Shown: positions 53,946-62,583, counted from the stretch's first letter. The stretch is DNA of 64,000 nt from Eubacterium ventriosum (GCF_025150745.1 NZ_CP102282.1:2243501-2307500), one strand, 5' to 3'. Program-made: numbers and translations. Notes: generated by a model not told the origin, from the letters alone.

Positions 53946-55172
53946 TTATTCTTCTGTCTCTTCAGTTGTAGCTTCGGATGTTTCTTCTGTTACTTCTTCA
54001 GATTCTTCTGAATCAGCCTCTGACTCTGAATCATATTCATCATCATAATACTCGTCATCATATTCTGCATCGTATTCATCATCGTAGTATTCGTCATCAT
54101 AATATTCATCATCATCGAATACATACTGGATTCCTTCTTCTTTTGCCTGTGACTCACTCTTAATATCAATCTTAAATCCTGTAAGTTTTGCAGCAAGTCT
54201 TGCATTCTGACCTTCTTTACCAATTGCAAGTGAAAGCTGGAAATCAGGTACTACTACTAATGCTTCCTTGTTATCAGGATCAGCAAGAACTGCAACAACC
54301 TTTGATGGACTTAATGCATTTTCAATTAAGATTGCAGGATTTTCGCTCCAGTTTACAATATCAATCTTTTCATCACGTAATTCATCAACTACTGCATTTA
54401 CTCTTGCACCGTTAACACCTACACACGCACCTACGGCATCAACGTCTTCGTTATTTGACCATACAGCCATCTTTGTTCTTGAACCTGCTTCTCTTGCAAT
54501 GCTTTTAATTTCTACTGTACCGTCCTGGATTTCTGTAACTTCCTGTTCAAAAAGTCTCTTAACTAATCCCGGATGAGTTCTTGAAACAACGATTCTTGGT
54601 CCTCTACCATTGTCTTTTACTTCTGTAATGTAAAGTTTTATTCTTTCAGTTGGTCTGAAATGTTCTCCCTTAGCCTGTTCTTTTTCCATAAGAACTGTGT
54701 CAACCTTACCAAGGTTTACGCTAATATTCTTACCATTGATTCTCTGAACAATACCTGTAACAATGTCATCCTGCTTTTCAAAATACTGTTCGTAAAGGCT
54801 CTTTCTTTCTTCTTCTCTAATCTTCTGAAGGATACCATTCTTTGCACTCTGTGTTGCAATACGTCCAAAGTCCTTTGACTGGATTTCAATATTTACAATA
54901 TCGCCAAGTTCGTATGTTCCCTTAATGCTTCTTGCATCTTCAAGAGAAATCTCTGTTACAGGATCCATTACTTCTTCAACAACTTCCTTCTGTGAATAAA
55001 TGTGGAAATCTCCTGTTTCTCTGTCCATTGTAACTGTTACATTGTCTGCTTTGTTAAAGTTATTTTTGTACGCTACTACTAAGTTATTTTCGATAGCTTC
55101 AAATAATGACTCTTTGCTAATATCTTTTTCCTTTTCTAAGATATTCAATGCTTCAATTAATTCTTTGTTCAT
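53946..55172 (-). CDS. nusA: Transcription termination/antitermination protein NusA
   Basis: This 408-residue protein has the N-terminal RNAP-binding domain (about 1-130), S1 (about 135-200), KH1 (GACVGVNGARVNAVVDELRD) and KH2 (LAIGKEGQNARLAAKLTGFK) domains. It lacks the C-terminal acidic repeats of proteobacterial NusA, as other Firmicutes do. Instead it has a striking tail of about 60 residues made of DDEYYDDEYY-like repeats followed by Glu/Thr/Ser-rich sequence. That tail is unusual and could contact RNAP or RNA-binding proteins. It lies 22 bp after rimP. Confidence 0.97.
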   Translation of the reverse strand: MNKELIEALNILEKEKDISKESLFEAIENNLVVAYKNNFNKADNVTVTMDRETGDFHIYSQKEVVEEVMDPVTEISLEDARSIKGTYELGDIVNIEIQSKDFGRIATQSAKNGILQKIREEERKSLYEQYFEKQDDIVTGIVQRINGKNISVNLGKVDTVLMEKEQAKGEHFRPTERIKLYITEVKDNGRGPRIVVSRTHPGLVKRLFEQEVTEIQDGTVEIKSIAREAGSRTKMAVWSNNEDVDAVGACVGVNGARVNAVVDELRDEKIDIVNWSENPAILIENALSPSKVVAVLADPDNKEALVVVPDFQLSLAIGKEGQNARLAAKLTGFKIDIKSESQAKEEGIQYVFDDDEYYDDEYYDDEYDAEYDDEYYDDEYDSESEADSEESEEVTEETSEATTEETEE

Positions 55173-55194
55173 TTGTTTTTATCCTCCTAAAAAA

Positions 55195-55662
55195 TTAAAA
55201 ATCAATTGTTGGTCTGACAAGTGATACATTCACTCTGTCTATATCTGTTTCACTACCATCTTCATTTTCAATGGTAATTGTGTCTGCATTATATGCTTTT
55301 AAAAGTCCTACAAGCTGTTTCTGTCTGTCAACAGCTCTGTATAAATGAACTTCAATTTCATTTCCCATGTTTCTGTCAAAGTCCTTATCCTTCTTTAACG
55401 GACGGCCAAGCCCCGGTGAACTTACTTCCAAAATATAAGCATCACTGATAAAATCTTCTTCATCTAATTTGTCACTTAAGATTCTGCTAACAGATTCAAG
55501 GTCGTTAATAGTTATACCACCTTCCTTGTCAACATATGCTCTTAAATACCAGTTGCTGCCTTCTTTTACATATTCAACATCAACTAATTCAAAGCCCTTT
55601 TCATCAACTATAGGTGTAATCAGAGCTTCTGTCTTCATTTCATATTCTTCTCTTCTTGACAC
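55195..55662 (-). CDS. rimP: Ribosome maturation factor RimP
   Basis: This 155-residue protein begins with GTG behind AAAGGAG. The N-terminal alpha/beta domain has GFELVDVEYVKEGSNWYLRA, then YILEVSSPGLGRPLKKDKDF; the C-terminal domain is Sm-like. It is needed for 30S assembly. First gene of the nusA-infB-ribF operon, preceded by a near-consensus promoter and a leader hairpin. Confidence 0.96.
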   Translation of the reverse strand: MSRREEYEMKTEALITPIVDEKGFELVDVEYVKEGSNWYLRAYVDKEGGITINDLESVSRILSDKLDEEDFISDAYILEVSSPGLGRPLKKDKDFDRNMGNEIEVHLYRAVDRQKQLVGLLKAYNADTITIENEDGSETDIDRVNVSLVRPTIDF

Positions 55663-55703
55663 TTTATTCTCCTTTAATTATTTTTTATATCAATTACAAC
55701 AAA

Positions 55704-55728
55704 AGAGTGGGCCTTTGTGGTCCACTCC
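55704..55728 (-). promoter_or_regulatory. Terminator-like hairpin in the rimP operon leader
   Basis: On the minus strand GAGTGG.ACC pairs with GG.CCACTC around ACAAA and is followed by TTTTGTTGT. It sits about 40 nt after the expected start and 40 nt before rimP. It could attenuate the operon or terminate read-through from the GH81 gene. Confidence 0.65.
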
Positions 55729-55758
55729 TCTGCTATCTAGTCAATATTTACGTTTAAT

Positions 55759-55787
55759 AGTATACGGCTGTTTTTTTTGTGTGTCAA
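55759..55787 (-). promoter_or_regulatory. rimP-nusA operon promoter
   Basis: TTGACA and TATACT are spaced by 17 bp on the minus strand, between the GH81 stop codon and rimP. Confidence 0.85.
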
Positions 55788-55865
55788 CCCCGTATTACCT
55801 ATATTAATGTTATATTTGAGTTATATTTTTGTTAAATTATTGATTTTACACAATTATCAACAAGA

Positions 55866-58800
55866 TTATTTTTTAATTCTAATCTTTTTAACATTACTCC
55901 ATTTACCGTAGTATTTTGTCTTGCCAACTACCTTTACAGCTCTGGCTTTAACATAATACTTTTTGTTCTTCTTAAGTTTCTTAAATTTAAATACATTTCT
56001 CTTAAATGTCTTTGTAATTGTCTTCTTGCCTTTAAACTTCTTTGATGTAGAAACCTTAACAACATATCCTGTTGCGCTCTTAACTTTCTTTAAAGAAATC
56101 TTTGCCTTAACTGCTTTGTTACGTTTAACAGCCTTTTTAACTTTTGTTCTTCCAAGTCTAATGCTTGTACTTGAAACCTTATCAGTTGTAGTTTCTTTCA
56201 TAACATTATTTGATGTTACCTTAGGTGTTGTAGTTTCAGGTTTTGTTGTAACACTTGTTTCCTTTTCACTTGTAGGTGCAACTGTTGTTGGTTTTGCAGT
56301 TGTTGTTACTTCTCCACTTGTTGTCGGTTCAGTTGTTGGAGTTGCTGCTGTTGTTGTTTCTGTTCCACCTGTCGTTGGCTGTGTAGTAGTTGGCGCTGCA
56401 GTTGTTGGCGCTGCAGTTGTTGTTTCCTTCTCTGTTGTAGGTACTTCTGTTGTTGGCTCAGGAGCGCCATCTCCTTTCTTTAATGCTATCTTTACTGTAT
56501 TGCCATTAATGTCCGCATCAATTGTATAATAGCCATCTTCCTTAAGCTCGCTTGCTTTAAGTGGAATCTCTGCACCCGGGCAATTCTTTGTTATTACAGT
56601 ACTTAAATCAGGTCCTGTAATTGTTGCATTAAATCCACCCTGCTTAAATATGAAATAGAATGGATTTCCGTCTGCTTCATTAATTCTTGCAAATATATCT
56701 TTTCCTTCAATTACACTATATGAAATTCCTGTACTTCCAATTTCTGTCCAAGCAGTAATGTCAGACCAATCAATCTTTGTTACTGCAGGTGTTGTTGATT
56801 CAGGTTCATCTGTGTCATTTCTTAATCTGTAATATACTTTTAAAACAAGACTATTATCTTCTGTAACTGTGCCTGAAATTTTTGTTCCTTCAACAGTTTT
56901 ATCTAAAATATATCCTGTAAATGATTTATTAGGTGCTGTTACCTGATTTCCAGCTGAAGCAGTTTTTGTATCTGTACTATTAAGTGAATATGTCAAATCT
57001 GCATTTTGTAAATAGTATTCTACTTTATATGTTGCTCCTGCACTTTGTTCTTCTGACTGTGCCTTTGGTGCAACCTTAATAACTTTTCCATCTGAGAAAG
57101 TTACTGTTTTTTCTTCATTAGTAGGATTGTATGCAACATATGTAGTTATTCCGTCTTTATTTTCAAATACAAGACTTAATGGATCATCACTTGTAATGTC
57201 TAGTTTAGGACTTCCAACTTTCTCCAGTGACTTAATAAAGTGGTAAGCATGAGCTTTTGAATCTCCTGCCTCTGGTGCACATGTTGAACTAAAATACTCC
57301 TGAGCTTTGTCCATATCAGCCAATGCCAAATAAGAACTCCATAATTCATTCCATCTGTCTGTTGGTGTAGATAATTTATCATTTCCCGTAAATGCTTTTT
57401 CATTGGCCTGAGCTGATTCAAAGTTTGCTTTTACGAAATCTGTACTCTTTCCCAAATAATATGATGCAGATGTAATAGGTAATAAATTAATCCCCTGAAT
57501 CTGTAATGGTTCTGCTGTCCACCATGCTGAGTAATCATATTTGCCTCCCCAAACAATTGAAGCTACATTATGCTTGTTAGCTGATGTTGTGCTTGCAGTA
57601 TAATTGCTATCCAAAATATCTCCATCAATATCAAACCAATAGTTATTAACTGAATTAACTTCTGTTGTGTACAAATATACACCTAAATCTGTTAATTCTT
57701 CATTTCCTGTAGCCTGACCATACAAAATCAACGCTGCCCATGCATTTATTGACTCTGAACTTGATTCCTGATTGTTACCATCAGCAAAGTTAGCATGACC
57801 ACTTGCCCATGAATGTCCTTCATATGTTGAAAATACTCTTAAGTATGGATATTTTGATGAAGAATCTTTCTTATCATAAGCAATATCCCCTATAACTTCA
57901 TTAATTATATCTGAATACTGTGCAATAAAATCAGGATCTCTAAATGCAACCTGAGCTGCTGCCTGAATAAAATATCCATAGTGGAAATGATGGTCTGTCA
58001 TTCCGTCTACTGTATAATAAGCCTGTGGGAAACCAAATAAGCTACCTACATTTTCATCATAATAAAAATACTTATCTTCTGCATTATTGTCATTATCCGC
58101 TGTAAACCAGTCTGCTAATTCATTTTCCAATGCTTTTAATAAAGTGTTAGCATCTTCTGTGTCGCCACATGCCTCTGCTGCTTCCATAACCTGAATAGCT
58201 CTGTTCATTCTTTTTCCTGAATCATATGTATTAACCAGAACATTAGCTTCCTTAGTTAATTCTCCGTTTTCAGGACCATAATCTTTCATAAAGCTATCTA
58301 CATATTCCTGTAACTTGGCTTTATCAGAATTTTCAACTGATGGACTTGACTGAAGGATTCCTGAATAAGTTAATTGGGTAGTAAATGAATCGCCAATCAA
58401 AAACTTCATCTGTCCACGAATTGTTCTTGCCTCATTTTTAAGATAACTATAACCTGTCATATTCTTATACTGGCTTGGAAGGATCCCCATAACTACTCCG
58501 TCAGGTTTTGATGAATCCATCTTACCAACTTTATAATTATATGTTGTAGTTACCTTTCCTGTACTTCTGTTATAGTCATAATTAACCCCTGTATCTTCTG
58601 CGTAGTTAAATGCATAAGGTTCATAAATTTTAGCAATCTTTTCAGCTTCTGAATCATTTGTTCCTGTGCTTTCACATAACCATGCCAATGTGAAATACGC
58701 TTTATTCTCACTAGGGAATGTCATTGATATTTCACCAATGTTTGTTTCTCCTAATGTTGGATTCCAAGTTGTTCCCTTTGGAACATATAGTGCATAATAA

Positions 58801-59567
58801 TCATAATTGCTATACTTGCTAACATCATCATGATTATCATAAACTCTTAACACAAGCATTGTTGAATTCTCAGGTGTATCACCATTATATCCCACAACTG
58901 CTGAAGGCAATGTATCTCTTAATCTTAACAATGATGCTGTCTTTGTTCCATTCATTCTAAACAATGCCATTGGACTTCCCTGTGTCATTGTTGTCTTCAT
59001 ATATTGTGATGAATCAGACGCATTCTCTAATACCACATCTGTAGACCAGTCTGTTTCCCTGTCAGCTTTTACCTCATTTGAGCTAAATCCTGTCTTAACT
59101 TCAAAATCTGATAAAGTTCCATTCTCCGGTGCACTTGCATTAAATGTATCTCTAACAACCATAGTTGATGGCTTTGTAACGTACATTCCATCGCTTACAG
59201 CTTTAAATGCTAATGGAATTGCGTATGTTGTGTTACCAAAATTATCACTACAACTATACTTCCATCCCATTGATGTTGACCAGCCATTAGTCTTAAAGGC
59301 TTTGTTTTCTGAATCATAATTATCTGTTGTAAAACGTGTATTACCTTTGTTAGCTAAAGTTGGCAAATTGGCAAATAATGATTCATTAGTCTGGGTATGA
59401 ATAACATTGTCACCTTCATATGACCAAGTTCCTGTAACCTTAGTAGCCAAACTTCCTTTCTGCGTGGCAGCCTTTACATCGCTTACAAAAAAACCATGTT
59501 GAAACGCCGGCATAGCCGTCATTATTAAGGCTAAGCCTATGGCTATTCCTTTCTTTGTCTTTCTCAT
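55866..59567 (-). CDS. Secreted GH81 endo-beta-1,3-glucanase with accessory domains
   Basis: This 1233-residue protein has a signal peptide at about 1-33 (RKTKKGIAIGLALIMTAMPA). The GH81 domain covers about 60-800. Conserved acidic residues are Asp525 in MTDHHFHYGYF and Glu601/Glu605 in NNQESSSESINAW. The spacing of 76 and 4 matches, as I recall, the catalytic set of characterised GH81 enzymes. A MucBP-like module (about 840-915), a beta-sandwich module with TAWTEIGSTGISYSVIEGKD (about 930-1030), a Thr/Pro/Ala-rich linker and the lysine-rich Fn3-like C-terminus follow. It likely attacks dietary or fungal beta-1,3-glucan. AAGGAGG precedes the ATG. Confidence 0.92.
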   Translation of the reverse strand: MRKTKKGIAIGLALIMTAMPAFQHGFFVSDVKAATQKGSLATKVTGTWSYEGDNVIHTQTNESLFANLPTLANKGNTRFTTDNYDSENKAFKTNGWSTSMGWKYSCSDNFGNTTYAIPLAFKAVSDGMYVTKPSTMVVRDTFNASAPENGTLSDFEVKTGFSSNEVKADRETDWSTDVVLENASDSSQYMKTTMTQGSPMALFRMNGTKTASLLRLRDTLPSAVVGYNGDTPENSTMLVLRVYDNHDDVSKYSNYDYYALYVPKGTTWNPTLGETNIGEISMTFPSENKAYFTLAWLCESTGTNDSEAEKIAKIYEPYAFNYAEDTGVNYDYNRSTGKVTTTYNYKVGKMDSSKPDGVVMGILPSQYKNMTGYSYLKNEARTIRGQMKFLIGDSFTTQLTYSGILQSSPSVENSDKAKLQEYVDSFMKDYGPENGELTKEANVLVNTYDSGKRMNRAIQVMEAAEACGDTEDANTLLKALENELADWFTADNDNNAEDKYFYYDENVGSLFGFPQAYYTVDGMTDHHFHYGYFIQAAAQVAFRDPDFIAQYSDIINEVIGDIAYDKKDSSSKYPYLRVFSTYEGHSWASGHANFADGNNQESSSESINAWAALILYGQATGNEELTDLGVYLYTTEVNSVNNYWFDIDGDILDSNYTASTTSANKHNVASIVWGGKYDYSAWWTAEPLQIQGINLLPITSASYYLGKSTDFVKANFESAQANEKAFTGNDKLSTPTDRWNELWSSYLALADMDKAQEYFSSTCAPEAGDSKAHAYHFIKSLEKVGSPKLDITSDDPLSLVFENKDGITTYVAYNPTNEEKTVTFSDGKVIKVAPKAQSEEQSAGATYKVEYYLQNADLTYSLNSTDTKTASAGNQVTAPNKSFTGYILDKTVEGTKISGTVTEDNSLVLKVYYRLRNDTDEPESTTPAVTKIDWSDITAWTEIGSTGISYSVIEGKDIFARINEADGNPFYFIFKQGGFNATITGPDLSTVITKNCPGAEIPLKASELKEDGYYTIDADINGNTVKIALKKGDGAPEPTTEVPTTEKETTTAAPTTAAPTTTQPTTGGTETTTAATPTTEPTTSGEVTTTAKPTTVAPTSEKETSVTTKPETTTPKVTSNNVMKETTTDKVSSTSIRLGRTKVKKAVKRNKAVKAKISLKKVKSATGYVVKVSTSKKFKGKKTITKTFKRNVFKFKKLKKNKKYYVKARAVKVVGKTKYYGKWSNVKKIRIKK

Positions 59568-59696
59568 TAGTAAGTCCTCCTTCTTAATTCAAAAATATTA
59601 TTAAAAATGTTTTTGGTTCACTTTTTACTTTTTTTGTCTTTTTTAGTCTTTTGAAAATAGTATATTTTGTTTATTTTTTCCTAACATACAGCGCAT

Positions 59697-59725
59697 ATAT
59701 TACTACATATTGCACAACTATTCAA
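59697..59725 (-). promoter_or_regulatory. Promoter-like pair of the GH81 gene
   Basis: TTGAAT and TAATAT are spaced by 17 bp on the minus strand, about 130 bp before the GH81 start. The long AT-rich leader holds no recognised riboswitch. Confidence 0.5.
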
Positions 59726-59828
59726 TAAAAAAAACATTTTTATGCGTTTTCTTTAATAAAAGTATTTTTATTAGTTTTTTATAATATTTCAATTATTTTT
59801 ATTAATCTTTGAACTATATTTTTTATTA

Positions 59829-60017
59829 TGGAAATAAAAGAAATTAAAGAATTTAAAACTGGAAGACATGCCAGAGGATGTGAGAAAAGCGTGGGAAAAT
59901 GCGCATAGATAAAGTAAAGGTTTGGAAGTTTACGCCATACCTTTACATTATATATTTTAAATTTAATAAGTAGTGTAAGTATAACAAAAGCTATGGGCTA
60001 AAATTGTCCCATAGCTT
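59829..60017. other. Gene-free stretch with two hairpins and a possible coding fragment
   Basis: On the plus strand a closed frame ends LEDMPEDVRKAWENAHR-stop (about 59860-59914), which looks like the tail of a lost gene. It has no start of its own. Two hairpins follow: GTAAAGGT/ACCTTTAC at 59914-59946, and AAGCTATGGG/CCCATAGCTT at 59988-60017. The second, read on the minus strand, is followed by TTTGTTA and could terminate the HAD remnant. Confidence 0.5.
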
Positions 60018-60026
60018 ATAATTTTA

Positions 60027-60197
60027 TTATGCACTTTTTTTCAAAATTTCAATCAATTCCCACCAATCATAAATATGTAAATAGTCAAAATCAATTTCGT
60101 ATTCTTTATTTCCACTCTTAAACCTTGGAATATCTTCATCAGTCTTTCCTTCATATAGAACCGGAAACATTCCTGCATTATATGCTCCATAGACATT
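60027..60197 (-). pseudogene. HAD-superfamily hydrolase, C-terminal fragment
   Basis: A 56-codon frame reads NVYGAYNAGMFPVLYEGKTD and later LHIYDWWELIEILKKSA-stop. The opening matches the motif IV region of HAD phosphatases ((E)NDV.GA.NAGM.P). The nucleophile DxD, motif II and motif III regions are missing, and upstream of Asn the frame hits a stop at once. The break coincides with short direct repeats that could be an insertion-sequence end. Confidence 0.7.
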
Positions 60198-60211
60198 TTA
60201 GAACCCCAAAA

Positions 60212-60267
60212 TGTACGCAAATCAACATTTTGTAAAGGAAAAAGTGTATGTTCATCAACATTTTGTA
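60212..60267. mobile_element. Possible insertion-sequence end (tandem 23-bp repeats)
   Basis: Two 23-bp units, TGTACGCAAATCAACATTTT plus GTA and TGTATGTTCATCAACATTTT plus GTA, lie 33 bp apart. Multiple phased repeats starting with TGT resemble IS21-type termini. They sit precisely between the truncated HAD gene and the next gene. No transposase remains, so this is a remnant at best. Confidence 0.45.
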
Positions 60268-60274
60268 GTATTTT

Positions 60275-60841
60275 TCATCCCATCCTTCTTATAATTCCCC
60301 CTCCTTCTTTCTTTAACCATCCAACTGAATCTTTATAGTTTGGAAGTATTTTCTCCACTTCTTTCCAGAAAGCTTTTGAGTGGTTCATTTGATTTCGATG
60401 ACATAACTCGTGAACCACAACGTAGTCTATTACTTCAGTCGGCATCAGCATAAGAAGACAATTAAAATTAAGATTTCCTTTGCTGCTACAGCTTCCCCAT
60501 CTGGTCTTTTGATTTCGTATTATTATTTTTCCGTATGTAACACCTATAATATCCGCATAATATTTCACTCTGCCTGGAATGTAATTCAATGCCTTATCTG
60601 CCAGCTTACTAATTTCTTCTGCTGTAAAATAATCAATTTTAGATAACTCTTCATTTTCTCTTTTTATTTGTTCAATACATTTAGAAATCCACTTTTCTTT
60701 TGACTTTAAAATTTCTCCGATTTCTTTATCAGAAGTAAAAATGGGGGCTCTTACTGTAACTGTCAAATCATTATTTACCTTAATTGATATTGTTTTTCTT
60801 TTTGTTCGTATTACTGTAATATTATTCATTACTTTATGCAA
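60275..60841 (-). CDS. YgjP/M48-like zinc metallopeptidase domain protein (DUF45)
   Basis: This 188-residue protein has the zinc motif HELCH with a downstream histidine in VVHELCHRNQMNHSKAFWKE, and the family stretch KTRWGSCSSKGNLNFNCLLM. The start may be the TTG at 60841, with GGAGAAAA nearby, or the ATG at 60829. DUF45 proteins often accompany restriction-modification loci. None is visible here, though the preceding gene is broken. Its 3' end is followed at once by the putative IS end. Confidence 0.88.
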   Translation of the reverse strand: MHKVMNNITVIRTKRKTISIKVNNDLTVTVRAPIFTSDKEIGEILKSKEKWISKCIEQIKRENEELSKIDYFTAEEISKLADKALNYIPGRVKYYADIIGVTYGKIIIRNQKTRWGSCSSKGNLNFNCLLMLMPTEVIDYVVVHELCHRNQMNHSKAFWKEVEKILPNYKDSVGWLKKEGGGIIRRMG

Positions 60842-60850
60842 TTTTCTCCG

Positions 60851-61045
60851 TCATAATTTTGTTTCATAAAAACCTAAACAATATGCCTCATCTTCTCCAT
60901 TAAAATACATTGGACTAAAATTGTATTTTTCATGTGCATCATCTGTTCTGTCTACATATTCGCCTCCATGTATCGGCTTGTCTTTTCCGTCCTCATTTCC
61001 TGTGTACTCTCTCATCCATGCAATGTTACAAAATAATACCTTCAT
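60851..61045 (-). pseudogene. Truncated gene, 64-codon N-terminal fragment
   Basis: The fragment has an intact ribosome binding site (AAAGGAGTAAAT) and start, and reads MKVLFCNIAWMREYTGNEDG, then GGEYVDRTDDAHEKYNF. It ends abruptly at CLGFYETKL, where relatives I remember are longer and continue. It runs into the metallopeptidase gene with a 9-bp gap. It is most likely the broken 5' end of a longer gene of unknown function, possibly still translated. Confidence 0.6.
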
Positions 61046-61206
61046 AATATTTACTCCTTTTCCATTTTAATTCCACAACTGTTTCAATTGTTAATATTAG
61101 AATAATATTTTATAGATATTTTTTCGGGACAAATTGTCCTACAATCTTATTTTATGTACTTTCCTTTTCTACAGATAACACTTCTAACATTTTTATAATT
61201 GACAAC

Positions 61207-61497
61207 TTATCTGCAATTATTACCCCATTTATAATTGGGATTTTTCTTCCTTTGTTCTAAAAAATTCTGTCTATGCTCAATTAGGGACATTTTATTCGCT
61301 CCTCCAGAAAAATTTTCATCTTCATTTTGAACTATATCATCTTCCCATCCACACACTAAACATATATCATATTGTGAATTTATTGTTCCTTCATTGCAAC
61401 ATGGACATTTAATATGATAATTACTTATTATATTTTTATTTAATATTATGTCAATACACCTCGTTGTACCAAAAATATGAGTATTTTTGATTTTCAC
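61207..61497 (-). CDS. CPCC-family cysteine-rich protein
   Basis: This 96-residue protein contains the Cys_rich_CPCC motif: KCPCCNEGTI, YDICLVCGWEDDIVQNEDEN, and GGANKMSLIEHRQNF. The cysteines could bind zinc. Such small proteins are scattered in accessory regions and have been linked to toxin immunity neighbourhoods, without a defined biochemistry. The start is a GTG with a weak ribosome binding site. About 30 residues precede the usual domain start, so the gene may be a fusion or partly decayed. Confidence 0.7.
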   Translation of the reverse strand: MKIKNTHIFGTTRCIDIILNKNIISNYHIKCPCCNEGTINSQYDICLVCGWEDDIVQNEDENFSGGANKMSLIEHRQNFLEQRKKNPNYKWGNNCR

Positions 61498-61871
61498 ACA
61501 GTTGCCTTTATTTAATAAATATTCACATTTTTTATGACACTATTTTTGCCTACATTACAGCCATGAGGTTGCCTCCAGCCAACTGACTTAACGCCTTAAC
61601 CTTCTTCACGGATTTCAACATATCTCTATGTCTAAATGAAAGTTATTACTTAACTTAAGAATGTTCAAAAATAAATTCATTGACAGTTAATCTTTGACCA
61701 TTCAAAGAAAACATAAAACAGTTAATTTGCTCGATGCTTGCATTCATCTTCTTATTAATTTTCCAACTTAATTGTTTAAATTAATTTGAACATAACTGTA
61801 TATGTAACGTAACCCTGTTACAGGGAAGCCAGGTGCAAGGTTTTCGTAATGCAGGCAAATATAATAACTTA
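61498..61871. other. Gene-free stretch with two mini-frames
   Basis: On the minus strand a 30-codon frame (61655-61747) reads MNASIEQINCFMFSLNGQRL and ends VNEFIFEHS. A second frame (61550-61621) reads MLKSVKKVKALSQLAGGNLM. Neither has a convincing ribosome binding site, and both look like gene fragments. A dyad, TGTAAC-N8-GTTACA, overlaps the odd palindrome CCCTGTTACAGGG near 61803-61825. Confidence 0.4.
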
Positions 61872-62531
61872 TTATATTTCTATAAAAGTTGTTGCATTGG
61901 AAACCTTTATTTGAGTATCAAGTTCAGTTAAAAGTGAATTTCTTCTTTCCTGTAAAGCCTCTATCTTCTTTTTCACATCTAAGGGATCAACAAGCTCAGT
62001 AGTATTCTCTTTCACATATGTATCAACAACTGCTAATGGCTTGTCATCTTTAACCTTGTTGTCTTTGCCTAAAATACTCAAACGCATACTTTCAGCCGTA
62101 TCCTGTAATTGTGTGTTTTTAATATCACAAAAGCTAACTCTTTCATCATATTCGCTCTGGAGCTTATACTGGATTCTTCGCTCAAAGTCTGCTTCTCCAT
62201 CATATGCGCCACCACCGCGTAGTCTGCTTCTAAGTGAAATTGCTCCGGCTACGGTAAATTTGCCATAAGATGTAGATATTTCTGTTTTTGCATTGGAATC
62301 AACAATAGCTGCATCAATTGTCTGAAACCTTTCTATAAGATCAGTTATCTGCTGATATGCTGCTGTTGCCTCTTTAACATAGTCTTCTTTTTTAACTCTC
62401 TTTTCAAAAACTTTATCTTCATTAGGTTTAATTGTGTCTATGAAGCTGGCTTTTTCTATTTTATCGTTTATCTTCTTTACTAATAAATCCCTTTCGTCCA
62501 AAGCCTGTGTTACTAACATTTTTTCGCTCAT
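61872..62531 (-). CDS. DIP1984 family protein
   Basis: This 219-residue protein matches the DIP1984/septicolysin-type family by its N-terminal helix (QALDERDLLVKKINDKIEKA) and the C-terminal signature TELDTQIKVSNATTFIEI. It is predicted to be mostly helical and cytosolic. Function is unknown in the family. Expression could be controlled post-transcriptionally, as its ribosome binding site lies in a perfect inverted repeat. It follows the XRE gene by about 90 bp. Confidence 0.75.
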   Translation of the reverse strand: MSEKMLVTQALDERDLLVKKINDKIEKASFIDTIKPNEDKVFEKRVKKEDYVKEATAAYQQITDLIERFQTIDAAIVDSNAKTEISTSYGKFTVAGAISLRSRLRGGGAYDGEADFERRIQYKLQSEYDERVSFCDIKNTQLQDTAESMRLSILGKDNKVKDDKPLAVVDTYVKENTTELVDPLDVKKKIEALQERRNSLLTELDTQIKVSNATTFIEI

Positions 62532-62533
62532 AA

Positions 62534-62583
62534 AAAACCTCCTTCGAAATCATTGTCTATACAATAATTCTAACGGAGGTTTT
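62534..62583 (-). promoter_or_regulatory. Ribosome-binding-site-sequestering stem
   Basis: In the minus direction AAAACCTCC upstream pairs perfectly with GGAGGTTTT, which is the ribosome binding site of the DIP1984 gene. A smaller ATTGT/ACAAT stem is nested inside. Closed, it would block initiation. Confidence 0.65.

Noticed and set aside
55963-56529. 188-residue plus-strand Val-rich protein
   Set aside because: It mirrors the Thr-rich linker and Fn3-like module of the GH81 gene on the other strand, and has no start signals.
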